Shown piece by piece: positions 1-8,587 of a stretch of 39,874 nucleotides of DNA. Source of the DNA: a virus; the IMG/VR virus record IMGVR_UViG_3300044825_003408, positions 1 to 39,874 of that record, one strand, 5' to 3'. How positions within the stretch are numbered: position 1 is the stretch's first letter; each line of letters begins with the position of its first letter. Below the pieces are notes generated by a model. The model saw only the letters and a program-made list of their open reading frames with translations, was not told the DNA's origin and did no database searches. The translations under genes were made by a program, and so were the position numbers.

Positions 1-3000
1 GATCACGCCGCCGTCCCAGTCGCTCCAGGTGTCTACCTCGCCTAGGCGGCTGTCGATTAGGTCGCTGGGGAAGTAGCCGCGGGTGACGAAGTAGCGGCTG
101 AAGTCGATGGAGAACGTGTTGCCGAAATCGACCGTGGTGGCGAAGTCGTAGGTGCCGGAAGGTTGCACCTCGCCCATCACGTCGAAGGTGGGCAGCAGAT
201 CCACGTCCACCACGTCGTCCAGCAAGTCCGAGCCATCCAGCGTTAAGGCATCGAACTCATCGCTATAGAAGGTGTTCGTGCGCGTGCCTTGGAATGGTGG
301 GGTGTCCTGATCTTCGCGGCGGTTGATCAGCGTGAGGGGTGCCAGCGTGTCGGGCAGGTCGACGATGATGCTGGTCTCGCTGGCGCTTTGGCGGCCACCG
401 TCGTCCTCAAATTTGACCAGCACCTCACCTTCCACCAGCGGGATGATGGCCTCGGTGGCGCTGCCCGATTTGGCGGGGATTAGGTCAACGCTGTTGCTCC
501 AGCTGGCTGAGCCGTCGGTCAGATTGCTGTGGCGGATGTGGATCTTGCCGCCAACCTTCACGTCGAGGTCTACGGTTTCGTCCCAGCGCAGACGGCCGGA
601 GTTGGCATTAATGGCCTCAAAGCTCAGGTTCTGAACATTACCAGGGACAGCGGTTTTGCCAACGAGCGAGAATTGGGCAGAAGCGATTGCGCCGCCTTTG
701 TTGACGTAGTTGTACGCCTGAATTTGTACGTAAAGCGTTCCAGGGCGCGTATTAGTGATTTTGATTGAAGGTGAAGTTGTGTTGGTCTGTTGCCAGTTGT
801 CGTTGTCAATGCGGTATTTAACGCGAAACTCAGAAACGCGATCTTTGGGGCTAATCCAGCTAAGGGTGAAGCCAGAAAAAACACTTTGCCCGTCTTGATA
901 AAGGTATTCCGTGCCGTCAATGCTGCTAACTGCGTCTGGCGGGTCGCTGAGGTTACTGATGTCGCGGGCAGTCAGCGTGTTGTCGCTTTCAATCGCGTTG
1001 TAAATGCTGCTGTTGTATTGCAGGGCGGTGACGCCGTAGATGCCGTCTTCAGATTCAGCAACGTTGAGGACGCGGAATTGCTGGGATTCGATGTCGTCGG
1101 TTTGGATGAGCCAGATTGCGTTGACATTGGGTGCTTCGCTAAATGGGTTGCCGACCGTGATGGTGTGGTCGCTGATGGACTGGATCGGGCGGAGTTCGAC
1201 GTTGCCGCTGGGCAGAATTACCGAAATACGTGGGTTGCTTGCCAAATTTACGGACAAGCTGCTGCTGGAATCAACCGTGATGGTGGTTGTGGTGGCAGAA
1301 CTGACGCGACCGCTGCGGCGTGTGCCAGCCTTCATTGGGTCGGCAACGTCAATCACCATGCCCGGACGCAGGATGATGCCGCTGTCGATAGACACAGAGA
1401 AGGTGACAGTTTCAGTCAGGTTTTGTTCGCTCAGCAACGCCCACTTACCAGCGCGGTGCGCTTGACCTTGGCTGTAACAACCTAGGGCTTTGATGTCTTT
1501 GTTGATGATGCCGTATTTGGCTACAGCGTCTGCATCTTCGACGTACTCGTACTCAACTTCGCCGAGAGTGTCGTATGACTGCCAAGCAACAGTTGCGACG
1601 CTATGGCGGGCTTTTTGTGATGTGCCGCTGTAAACAAAAATGCCATCGACGACGTTGCTTGGTCCCAGCAGATATTGCGAGTCGGTCGGTTTGTCCTGCT
1701 GGAGCACCAGTGAGCCGGCGCCGTAGTACGCAATGCCACGGAACAGGCTGGTCATCTCTTGGATGACGTTATAAACCTCGTCGCGGCTGTTAATCAGCAG
1801 GTTGCAGGAAAAACGAGGTTCCAAGCCACCTTTGCCGTCGTCAACAAGGGCGTTGCAGTATTGGCTGATGGCGTAGAAGTCGTAGCGATCCAGGCTGCTG
1901 GTGGGAATGCTGGCGCCGTAGCGAGTGTTGGTGAGCAAATCCCAAAGGCACCAAGCTGGATCATTACACCAAGTTGCAGCGCCAAAGGTGCCGTCCCAGA
2001 CGCCGGAATAGGTGACGCGACCTAAGTACGTGGTGGTATCGACAGTGGCGTTGCTGGGCAGTTGAACTTTTTGTCCACGAATCAGATATTTGCGGGTTGG
2101 GATTGAGTCGAACTGGCGGGAATCAAACCGCAGATAACAGAGTGCGCTATTTGGGTAGCGCAGTTTTTCGTCGATGATTTCGGTGTAGCTGAACCAATAA
2201 GTTTGGTTTTGGCGTTTGGTGCTGGATTCGTCGGCGCTTACGCGAATGACTTTGATGTCAACGGGGAACGCACCAGACAGCGAAATCATGTAATCGCGCT
2301 GGTAGCGGTTGCTGGTTTTGCCGCTGATCGTGTCGTCTACAACGGTTGTGTAGCCGCCGGCGTTGTACTGGACTTGGATGCGGACTTGAACGCTGTAACC
2401 AACAATGTCGCCGTCGTCTTCGATGATTTGCAGTGATGGGACTTGTAGCGTGACGCGCACACGATCCACGTCTGAATCGGTGATGGTGCGGACAACTGGA
2501 GTGGCATTAACAACTTCAACGTTGACGGCTTCTTCGCTTTCGGTGCCAATCGCGTTACTGATGTAACTCTGGGCTTGCGTACCAGTGCGAGTGACTACGG
2601 TGTAGCCCTCAAAGTTGGCGTTACCAGCAGCGTCTTTGACGGGTGTGCCTTCTAGGTAGATGCCCTTTTCGCCGTTTTCGATGCCGTCAATTTCGCCTTC
2701 GCACAGCAGATCCAACACACTGGCGTACTGGACGGATTGCAGCGAGTCGTCGGCTTCTGTTGGAGTGCGGCTAGCACCGCCGCCACCACCGCCGCCTTTG
2801 CCACCACCACCGCCTCCGCCGCCGCCAGCACCAGCGATGCCAAGACCCAAGCCAGCGTTGTGAACGCGGATGTTGTTGGCGATGAAGGTGTGGTGGCCTT
2901 CGACCGTCAGGTTGTAGACCGTGCCAGTGCAAAATTCGGTCTTGCCGACGATGGGGCGCAGGTGGTTGTTGGCGTCAACGAGGCAGTCGTCGGAGCCCAG

Positions 3001-3288
3001 CGTGTCGATTTCGACGAAGGCGTTGAACTGGTTTAGAACCCAGTGGTTAGGGGTGGCATCAAGATGCTGTCCGCCCCAGAGCGTGTAGCGGATGACGCGC
3101 TCGTTTTCGTGTTCGTGGACTTTGAGGATCTTGGCTTCATGCAGTCCGCCTGCGTCGTCGAAGCTCAGGACGAGATCGCCAGCCTGCAGTTCATCAATGC
3201 GGCGCGTGCCACCGGGAATTGCGACAAGGGTGTGTCCTAGGAAGCAACCGCCACCGCCACCACCGCCAGAGCCGACAATTCGTGTCAT
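1..3288 (-). CDS. J: Tail-tip / host-specificity protein J (N-terminal 1096 codons, cut by window edge)
   Basis: Tail-tip hub and receptor-contact protein, homologous to lambda gpJ. The frame is open from the ATG at 3288 to base 1 without a stop. After a glycine-rich N-terminus that is interrupted by a Hint domain (residues 15-144), it shows lambda J landmarks: SRTPTEADDSLQS, DLLCEGEIDGIENG, YTEIIDEKLRYPN, GVWDGTFG, AWCLWDLLTNTRYG and GQAHRAGKWAL. The C-terminal part contains fibronectin-III-like segments and ends at the edge with DTWSDWDGGVI. The start overlaps the stop of the gpI homologue by ATGA. The missing C-terminus is probably the fragment at 39529-39874, if the genome is circular. 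The family is certain; whether the protein is auto-processed is inference. Confidence 0.95.
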   Translation of the reverse strand, partial: MTRIVGSGGGGGGGCFLGHTLVAIPGGTRRIDELQAGDLVLSFDDAGGLHEAKILKVHEHENERVIRYTLWGGQHLDATPNHWVLNQFNAFVEIDTLGSDDCLVDANNHLRPIVGKTEFCTGTVYNLTVEGHHTFIANNIRVHNAGLGLGIAGAGGGGGGGGGKGGGGGGGASRTPTEADDSLQSVQYASVLDLLCEGEIDGIENGEKGIYLEGTPVKDAAGNANFEGYTVVTRTGTQAQSYISNAIGTESEEAVNVEVVNATPVVRTITDSDVDRVRVTLQVPSLQIIEDDGDIVGYSVQVRIQVQYNAGGYTTVVDDTISGKTSNRYQRDYMISLSGAFPVDIKVIRVSADESSTKRQNQTYWFSYTEIIDEKLRYPNSALCYLRFDSRQFDSIPTRKYLIRGQKVQLPSNATVDTTTYLGRVTYSGVWDGTFGAATWCNDPAWCLWDLLTNTRYGASIPTSSLDRYDFYAISQYCNALVDDGKGGLEPRFSCNLLINSRDEVYNVIQEMTSLFRGIAYYGAGSLVLQQDKPTDSQYLLGPSNVVDGIFVYSGTSQKARHSVATVAWQSYDTLGEVEYEYVEDADAVAKYGIINKDIKALGCYSQGQAHRAGKWALLSEQNLTETVTFSVSIDSGIILRPGMVIDVADPMKAGTRRSGRVSSATTTTITVDSSSSLSVNLASNPRISVILPSGNVELRPIQSISDHTITVGNPFSEAPNVNAIWLIQTDDIESQQFRVLNVAESEDGIYGVTALQYNSSIYNAIESDNTLTARDISNLSDPPDAVSSIDGTEYLYQDGQSVFSGFTLSWISPKDRVSEFRVKYRIDNDNWQQTNTTSPSIKITNTRPGTLYVQIQAYNYVNKGGAIASAQFSLVGKTAVPGNVQNLSFEAINANSGRLRWDETVDLDVKVGGKIHIRHSNLTDGSASWSNSVDLIPAKSGSATEAIIPLVEGEVLVKFEDDGGRQSASETSIIVDLPDTLAPLTLINRREDQDTPPFQGTRTNTFYSDEFDALTLDGSDLLDDVVDVDLLPTFDVMGEVQPSGTYDFATTVDFGNTFSIDFSRYFVTRGYFPSDLIDSRLGEVDTWSDWDGGVI
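2857..3246 (-). other. Intein-like Hint (HINT/BIL-type) domain inside J
   Basis: Residues 15-144 of J form a self-contained Hint domain. Block A is seen at Cys15 (CFLGHTLVAIPGG, then RRIDELQAGDLVLSFD). Block B has the TxxH motif at residues 79-82 (ATPNHWVLN). Block F is VYNLTVEGHHTFIANN followed by IRVHN, ending in His143-Asn144. At 130 residues there is no room for a homing endonuclease. The residue after Asn144 is Ala, not Cys, Ser or Thr, so canonical splicing is not expected; A-type bacterial intein-like domains have this arrangement and can cleave at either end. It sits between a run of seven Gly and a second Gly-rich tract. The motifs are seen directly; the activity is inference. Confidence 0.9.
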
Positions 3289-3956
3289 ATCAGTTGGTCA
3301 ACGTCAAGGCCGCTGGAGAGAACAGCGGAGCCGATAAACAGGCGCCCATAGGCGATCGGAACTGGTAAACCTTGCTTCGCGGTGTTGACGATGCCAGAGA
3401 ATGTGAAGGACTCGAACTTTGCGGCGTCGCGTCCGCGCTCAAATGAATTTACTGCCGCTGTTGATTGAACAGGAGCCGGTGAAATCGCTTGAGCAATACC
3501 GCCAAGCACCAGCGCAGCCCCCATGCCGCTAAAAGCAACACCCAGACTTGTTAGTGCCCCTGTTGTTCCAGCCGTTCCTGCCGCCGCACCAAAAATACTA
3601 GTTGTGCCAAATAAACCAGCGCCAGGCAATAAAAAAGACAATGCAATCAGACCAACACCAATGCCTATTTGGCTACCTATACCACCTGCGCCAGTCAGTA
3701 CAGGAGTGATGCTAAAAACTTCGCGTTCACTCCAAGGACCGACAATCAACGCTGCGTTTTGTTCGGTAATTTTTTCTTTTCCGAGGGTTACGCGATAGCC
3801 AACGCCGTCTTTTTCGCTATCCAGTAACCACTTTTCAAGGCCGGGAAAGTTGACGCAAAGTGCCTTGAGGGCTTGGGCGGGCGTGTCGGCTTCAAACTGG
3901 AAACGGCACTGACCCAGCTTTTTGCGGAGTGCGCCGTAGACCTTAACGACTTTCAT
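3285..3956 (-). CDS. I: Tail assembly protein, lambda gpI family
   Basis: 223 residues, the same length as lambda gpI as I recall it. The N-terminal half is a ubiquitin-like fold typical of the family (MKVVKVYGALRKKLGQ, then a segment ending in ALIVGPWSEREVF). It is followed by a long hydrophobic, glycine/alanine-rich stretch at about residues 88-165, and ends with PIAYGRLFIGSAVLSSGLD, a typical family end. In lambda, gpI acts with gpK, gpL and gpJ in tail-tip assembly and is not found in the mature tail. It overlaps the gpK homologue upstream by 14 bases and J downstream by four, so translation is probably coupled. Confidence 0.9.
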   Translation of the reverse strand: MKVVKVYGALRKKLGQCRFQFEADTPAQALKALCVNFPGLEKWLLDSEKDGVGYRVTLGKEKITEQNAALIVGPWSEREVFSITPVLTGAGGIGSQIGIGVGLIALSFLLPGAGLFGTTSIFGAAAGTAGTTGALTSLGVAFSGMGAALVLGGIAQAISPAPVQSTAAVNSFERGRDAAKFESFTFSGIVNTAKQGLPVPIAYGRLFIGSAVLSSGLDVDQLI

Positions 3957-4656
3957 GCCGCAGGACTCGGGCGGTGCTCTTCAAATAATAACCGCCGTAC
4001 AGATCACGGCTACTGAGTCGGCCTTGTAGATGGTGCAGGATCAACTGGTCACCCAAATAAATGGCGGCGTGGTTGGGCAGCGGTGATGCAAGCTGCATCA
4101 GGATCGCATCGCCGTACTGCAATTCCTCCAGGAGGATGGGGTAGAAGCCTTCGTTGGCGAAGTTGTCTAGGTATAAATTCTCACCGCGTAGCCAGAACTG
4201 ATCACGGCGGTCGTAGTCGCTCAAATTGAGGCCGAATTCGCGGTTGTACCAGTCGCGGCACAGGCTGTAGCAGTCCACAATCCCAAAAACGAACTCCCGT
4301 CCGACGTAAGGGAGTTCGAAACCGCTGGGTTCGCAGTAGCCCCACTGCTCGGTCTGCGGGTTGATGATGTGCCACGGCAAGCCGGATTTTTCGCAGGCAA
4401 CGCGGTCAGCTTGGGATGGGGCGTGATTGGTCTTGGGGTGGCTATGCACTACAGCTACGATTTCGCCCTGCTCTTCGGCGGTAACGTAGTCAGCCGGGTC
4501 CAGCACAAAGTGTTCGTCTGGTGTTTCGGCCATGTTGCGGCAGGGGAAATACCGCTTGCGGCCTTTGACCACGGCGACCAGGCCGCAGGATTCCCTTGGA
4601 AATTCCGCCTTGGCGTGCTCCAGTGCAGCCTCTTGGATGGATTTGCTGAGTTTCAT
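3943..4656 (-). CDS. K: Tail-tip assembly protein K: JAB/MPN peptidase plus NlpC/P60 domain
   Basis: 237 residues with two enzyme-like domains. The N-terminal JAB/MPN domain carries the JAMM motif HSHPKTNHAPSQADRVAC at about residues 71-88. The C-terminal NlpC/P60 domain shows the catalytic Cys in GIVDCYSLCRDWY, a His in PNHAAIYLG and a further His pair in LILHHLQG. In lambda-like phages K is a tail-tip protein thought to process a tail protein or cut peptidoglycan during entry. It overlaps gpL upstream by ATGA and gpI downstream by 14 bases. Both metal and Cys/His motifs look intact. Confidence 0.93.
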   Translation of the reverse strand: MKLSKSIQEAALEHAKAEFPRESCGLVAVVKGRKRYFPCRNMAETPDEHFVLDPADYVTAEEQGEIVAVVHSHPKTNHAPSQADRVACEKSGLPWHIINPQTEQWGYCEPSGFELPYVGREFVFGIVDCYSLCRDWYNREFGLNLSDYDRRDQFWLRGENLYLDNFANEGFYPILLEELQYGDAILMQLASPLPNHAAIYLGDQLILHHLQGRLSSRDLYGGYYLKSTARVLRHESR

Positions 4657-5546
4657 TGGGTTAGACCGGCGCCTGGGAAACTTCCGAAGGGCAACTCGGC
4701 GGTTTCACCGAAACGCAATTTGCAGGAACTGAGGCGTTTGCCGCATTTGTCTTGCGCCAGCGTGCCGACCACGTTGTCGTTGGCGTCCCAGTAGTTGCTA
4801 CCGGTGTAGCCGCACTCGGTGCTGCGGTATTTCCACTGGCAGATATTGGCGATGATCTGGCGTTTGGGGATCATCACGCCCGCGAGGTCGAATTTGCTTG
4901 CCAGCTCAAAGCTCACCGAGTCGCGGTTTTCGCTTGCCTTGCGGTCCACGTACCAGACCTCATCTGGGAATTTGGCGTGAGGGTCTGCGGCAGTTTCGCC
5001 GTCGAGGTATTTCTTGAGGGTGCGGATGCGCTTGACGGTGGCGCCACCGAGATCGTTGCCGGGTGTGGTGGCGTTGACCAGCAACAGCAACGTGGTCATG
5101 GTGCCATCCAAGTTGCTGATGGTCAGCGTGGGGCGTGGCAGCGTGCCGGTGTTGCTGTATTCAAAGCCGTCTGCCTTGACGGGCAGGCGGGTGTAGGTAT
5201 TGCCGTTCCAGGTGATGTTGCCGCTGACATTGGCGTTGCAGCCGTTGTGCCAGCGGTAGGTGTCGCTGCTGCCGTGCAGGGTTGTGTCCAGCGTCATTTC
5301 GAACAGTTCGATAATGGCGCTCGGTGCCAGTGCAGCCAGCTCCTCGTAGACGCTGCTAATCGCCGTCCAGACAACCGTGCCATCGGTGATGGTGCTGCCA
5401 ATGTCAGTTGGCCAAGCGGGTTGGATACTGGAGCTGGTGCCAGCTGTGGTGCATTGGAAGACAAGGCCGGATGCCTGCAGGCTGCTAGCGCGGACAATAT
5501 CGCCAACAACGTATGCGGTTGAACTAGCCCAAGCCGAGTACGCCAT
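4653..5546 (-). CDS. L: Minor tail protein, lambda gpL family, with extra N-terminal binding-type module
   Basis: 297 residues, longer than lambda gpL (232 as I recall). The C-terminal domain has four cysteines at 236, 245, 268 and 275, matching the iron-sulfur-binding Cys pattern of gpL. The central part (FEYSNTGTLPRPTLTISN, LDGETAADPHAKFPDEVWYV) is typical of the family. The first ~60 residues (AWASSTAYVVGDIV, FQCTTAGTSSS, DGTVVWTA) form an added module that resembles the small Trp/Gly carbohydrate-binding-like repeats common in phage tail fibres. It lies between gpM and gpK with one- and four-base overlaps. The metal site is inferred from cysteine spacing. Confidence 0.9.
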   Translation of the reverse strand: MAYSAWASSTAYVVGDIVRASSLQASGLVFQCTTAGTSSSIQPAWPTDIGSTITDGTVVWTAISSVYEELAALAPSAIIELFEMTLDTTLHGSSDTYRWHNGCNANVSGNITWNGNTYTRLPVKADGFEYSNTGTLPRPTLTISNLDGTMTTLLLLVNATTPGNDLGGATVKRIRTLKKYLDGETAADPHAKFPDEVWYVDRKASENRDSVSFELASKFDLAGVMIPKRQIIANICQWKYRSTECGYTGSNYWDANDNVVGTLAQDKCGKRLSSCKLRFGETAELPFGSFPGAGLTQ

Positions 5547-5890
5547 CAGGGTTCAAATACTTGTTGGAACGTAGCTGTAATGGTGGCGCGGTTGTTGTAC
5601 GTGATGGTTTTGTTCCATTGCGGGCAAATCCACTTGTACGAAGTTGCCTCATCAGGCGGTGTCCAATCAAAGCTGGCGTTATCAGCGGCGCGGTTATTCA
5701 GGAAGGTTTCGATGGTATCAGCGTTGGTTTCAGTAATGTTCTGCCACGTCAGATCCCATGACTTTGGATTTTGATTGAGGCCATAGGTCAGACGCTGCTG
5801 GTAGCCGTCACCAAACTGCACCGTGCGAACAACAGGCTGATTGTTCTTTGTGGCGCCGTAGGTGGCCGTGATAGCGGGGAAAGTGGCCAT
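5546..5890 (-). CDS. M: Minor tail protein, lambda gpM family
   Basis: 114 residues, close to lambda gpM in length and in its place between the tape measure and gpL. Recognisable family features are VRTVQFGDGYQQRLTYGLN near the N-terminus, SWDLTWQNIT, and a FDWTPP segment followed by a C-terminal beta strand ending TATFQQVFEP. In lambda it joins the tail tip to the tube. It overlaps both neighbours by one base (TGATG or ATGA type), so translation is coupled. Confidence 0.9.
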   Translation of the reverse strand: MATFPAITATYGATKNNQPVVRTVQFGDGYQQRLTYGLNQNPKSWDLTWQNITETNADTIETFLNNRAADNASFDWTPPDEATSYKWICPQWNKTITYNNRATITATFQQVFEP

Positions 5891-8016
5891 TAGGCGAGTA
5901 AACCTCCAGGACGTTTCTGTTTAATCAATTCTTGCTGAACGGCAATCCCAATGACCTTGCCAAGTGCGTTGGCCTGTGCGCCGTCGCCCTGCACGTTAGA
6001 GCCGCCTGCATCGACATTCACCACGATATTTCCGAGGCCTCCGAAGGTGCCTGCAGGGGCGATGCCGCCACTACGACCCGGCATGAACAGCTCAGGCCCC
6101 TTCTCGCCCACGAGATAGCCCTGTCCGGCCATCACTGAGCCACCCATCGCACGCTGCGGGATGCCATAATTGGGTCCGAAGGTGCCATACCTACCGACCG
6201 ACCCACCACCAGCGCCAAATGGCGTGGCTGGATTGAAAGGAGTTAAGAAGCTGCGGATCGAGTTGATCGCCTGCTCAATCACGAAGATTCTCAGTAGCTG
6301 GTTGGCAATATCGACAAGCACGCCAGACGCGATCTGTTGCAAGCTCTGTTGCCAGTTTTGAGAGCCTTGAATGAGCAAATCGAAGGTGTTCGTCAGACCT
6401 TGGCCCAGCGTGCCTGCTATGCCATCTGCCAATGCTTTCTGCTGCTGGACAGCGGTGTTCAGCTCATATTGCTGCTCGATGTGCTTTTTCAGCGCATCCA
6501 TGTGGTCTTGATCCTGCTGCCGCTGGATCTCGGCCAGATTGCGTTCGGTCTCGCGTTGATTCGCGATTAGTGCAGTGTTGCCCTCAAAAATGATGGCCTG
6601 CTGTGCGCGCAGATCTTTCTCAGCGGCAAGCTGTTGAGCATACTTATATTGCAGATCGACTTCGCGCTGCATGCCCTGCAGGCGCGCCGCAAGCATCGGA
6701 TCGCGAGCGGCTTGGGCTGCGGCGATCTTGTCCTGCAAATCAGAATTGATGCGCAGGATCCCACCCTCTGCAAGGCGATCGCGCACGACATCTGCAACAC
6801 GTTGTCTTTCTTTGGCCGCGGCCTCAGCGGCGCGTTCGGCGTCTGATTTGCCCTTGCGGCCACCCTTGCCATCCTTGGCGCCAGCCAATGCTGGGATATC
6901 GAAGGCTTTGGTTGCTGCGCCAGTCTGCTTATTGAGAGTTTTTTGAGCCTCGATATTCTGGTTGATCTTCTGAAGGATGACGCCTTGCAGCTGCACAGCA
7001 CGGTCGCTGTTTGGATCCTCAGGTGCAATCGATTGCAAAAGACGCTGGTACTGCTGCAGGGCCTGCAGATTCTGGGCGATGCCGGTCTTGTTTGATTGCG
7101 ACGTGATCTGGCTGATGCCTTTGGCAATATTATCAACCGCCTGACTGGTCGCACCGCCTGTGATGAATCCTCTAGCACCTATGACACTTCGCGTGAATCC
7201 AGCCCCGCGTCCAGCGGCCAAAGCCTGATTGATCGCATCGACAACAGCAATGGCTTGTGAAAAAATGGCTTTAAGTGCTGGCGTGAGGGCCTGGCCAATA
7301 CGGCGCGCCAAAGCATCCACACCATCCTGCAATGTGCTGAGCTTGCCTGAGAGCGTGTCAGACTGTGCAACCGCACCGTTGGCATATTTGCCGCCCACAT
7401 CAGTCAGTCTTTGGAATGCAATCTCAACGGCGCGAGCACTGATCTGCCCCTTACTCAGTGCCTTCTGCAGCTCTTCGCCTGAGAGCTTGTACATCTTTTG
7501 CAGCTCTTGCTGCAGGCCAACGCCGCGCTCTTGGAACTGCAGCAGCTCCTCGCCTTGCAGGCGTCCCTTGGCGACAACCTGACCATATGCTGTAACAAGA
7601 CCTTGCAGCTCGGCACCGGTCGCGCCGGATGCATCGGCCAGCCTTCGAGTGACCTCGACGACCTGATTGCCAGCTACGCCAAAAGCTTGGAGGCGCTTGG
7701 CAGCATCGATGAGCTCAGTGCTCGTGAATGGCGTTACGGCGCCCAACTGCTGCAGCTCTTGGATGATCTGCTTGGCTTGTTGAACACTGCCGGTCAGCAC
7801 TTGCAGGCTTTTGGTCTGCGTCTCGATCTCTGCCGTTTTGGCAAAAACGAACCGAACTGCCTGAATTGCCGCAAAAGAGCCTGCCAGCTTGGTGACTGCA
7901 TTCTGCAGCCCACCGATGCTTGTTTGGGCTGCTTTAGATGCAGTATTGACCTGCTGCAGATTACGTACAGCGCTCTGGCTATTTACCTGTACGTCTACAA
8001 CGGCAACAGCAGGCAC
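5890..8016 (-). CDS. H: Tape measure protein
   Basis: 708 residues; it sets tail length and is ejected with the DNA. The N-terminal part (residues ~45-215) is a tape-measure domain (AEIETQTKSLQVLTGS, then TPFTSTELIDAAKRLQAFGV). The middle is long, Gln/Ala-rich and predicted helical with coiled coils (e.g. QREVDLQYKYAQQLAAEKD). The C-terminus matches the lambda tape-measure C-terminal domain: a hydrophobic segment near residues 535-585, then YLVGEKGPELFMPG. The start codon is GTG at 8016, 27 bases after the frameshifted chaperone ends. At about 0.15 nm per residue it suggests a tail of roughly 100 nm. Confidence 0.94.
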   Translation of the reverse strand: MPAVAVVDVQVNSQSAVRNLQQVNTASKAAQTSIGGLQNAVTKLAGSFAAIQAVRFVFAKTAEIETQTKSLQVLTGSVQQAKQIIQELQQLGAVTPFTSTELIDAAKRLQAFGVAGNQVVEVTRRLADASGATGAELQGLVTAYGQVVAKGRLQGEELLQFQERGVGLQQELQKMYKLSGEELQKALSKGQISARAVEIAFQRLTDVGGKYANGAVAQSDTLSGKLSTLQDGVDALARRIGQALTPALKAIFSQAIAVVDAINQALAAGRGAGFTRSVIGARGFITGGATSQAVDNIAKGISQITSQSNKTGIAQNLQALQQYQRLLQSIAPEDPNSDRAVQLQGVILQKINQNIEAQKTLNKQTGAATKAFDIPALAGAKDGKGGRKGKSDAERAAEAAAKERQRVADVVRDRLAEGGILRINSDLQDKIAAAQAARDPMLAARLQGMQREVDLQYKYAQQLAAEKDLRAQQAIIFEGNTALIANQRETERNLAEIQRQQDQDHMDALKKHIEQQYELNTAVQQQKALADGIAGTLGQGLTNTFDLLIQGSQNWQQSLQQIASGVLVDIANQLLRIFVIEQAINSIRSFLTPFNPATPFGAGGGSVGRYGTFGPNYGIPQRAMGGSVMAGQGYLVGEKGPELFMPGRSGGIAPAGTFGGLGNIVVNVDAGGSNVQGDGAQANALGKVIGIAVQQELIKQKRPGGLLA
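6775..6782. repeat. HIP1 palindrome
   Basis: GCGATCGC, the highly iterated palindrome of cyanobacterial genomes; lies within the tape measure gene. Confidence 0.7.
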
Positions 8017-8042
8017 AGCACTCGACCTATCTTGAGTTCAGT

Positions 8043-8581
8043 CTACCTGCGTTGACGCGCTTTGGCTTTGTCCATCTCTTCTTTCTCTCGCTTGCCCTTA
8101 ACTTCGTAGTAGGCGGCGAACATCATGAATTCGGCCTCGGTGAGCTGCTGCCTAAGCTCGCTCACCGTCTTGCCAAGCTCGGTTGCAAGGAAGAGCTCAA
8201 AGAATAGCCATGAGTCTTCCTCTACTCGTTTTTTGCTTCTTCAAGCGAGGGTGCATTGCCCAGGCCAAACAGGAACAGCTCAAGCTCGTTGAGAACGTCT
8301 TCGGGCAGTTCGCGTTGCAGCTTGGCGGCGTCAGCAGCAGCAAATGCCTTGGTGCCGTCTTCAAGCTCGGCCATCTGGCAGAGCATCTGCGTGCTGATTT
8401 CTAGAGCCTCATCGGTGCCCGCCATCGCGGTTGCACGCTTGCGATCGGCGCGGGTGATGGGCTTGAAATACAGCGACAACACTACATCGCCCGCAGGATT
8501 CTTGATATCAAACCGACGACGTTGGTTGAGATCAAACGCCCCAGTGAGTAGATCAACGGGGCGCTGACGAGTAGCCGACAT
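8043..8581 (-). CDS. Tail assembly chaperone GT fusion made by -1 frameshift
   Basis: Long form of the tail chaperone. Translation starts at 8581, follows the short frame to the slippery heptamer at 8228-8234, then moves to the -1 frame and continues to a TAG at 8043-8045. The extension starts RVEEDSWLFFELFLATELGK and ends KAKARQRR. It is alpha-helical and basic at its end, as T extensions of lambda-like chaperones are. In lambda, G and GT recruit tail tube protein onto the tape measure. Position just upstream of the tape measure is the classical one. The extension is read directly; its use is inferred. Confidence 0.85.
8222..8581 (-). CDS. Tail assembly chaperone, short form (lambda gpG-like)
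   Basis: 119 residues, unframeshifted product. Features: DLNQRRRFDIKNPAGDVVLSLYFKPITRADRKRA and a helical C-terminal half ending SLEEAKNE followed by TAG. Such proteins bind the tape measure and tail tube protein during assembly. It lies six bases below the second tail tube gene. The last codons hold the slippery sequence that yields the longer GT form. Confidence 0.88.
   Translation of the reverse strand: MSATRQRPVDLLTGAFDLNQRRRFDIKNPAGDVVLSLYFKPITRADRKRATAMAGTDEALEISTQMLCQMAELEDGTKAFAAADAAKLQRELPEDVLNELELFLFGLGNAPSLEEAKNE
8228..8234 (-). promoter_or_regulatory. -1 ribosomal frameshift site, A AAA AAC
   Basis: On the minus strand the codons GCA AAA AAC GAG TAG end the short chaperone. A AAA AAC is a canonical -1 slippery heptamer in the correct phase, one codon before the stop. 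Slipping joins the short frame to an open -1 frame of 60 codons. Confidence 0.85.
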
Positions 8582-8587
8582 GCGGTG

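Noticed and set aside
790-1485. Long plus-strand open frames across the J gene
   Set aside because: They are antisense shadows of J, with no phage-like motifs; J is open and homologous throughout.
2857-3246. Hint domain as a canonical homing intein
   Set aside because: No endonuclease, Ala at +1 instead of Cys/Ser/Thr, and placed in a Gly-rich N-terminus, not in a conserved catalytic site.
6567-7178. 203-codon minus-strand frame inside the tape measure gene
   Set aside because: Different frame of the same strand, Ser/Arg/Cys-rich, overlaps the clear tape measure coding frame.
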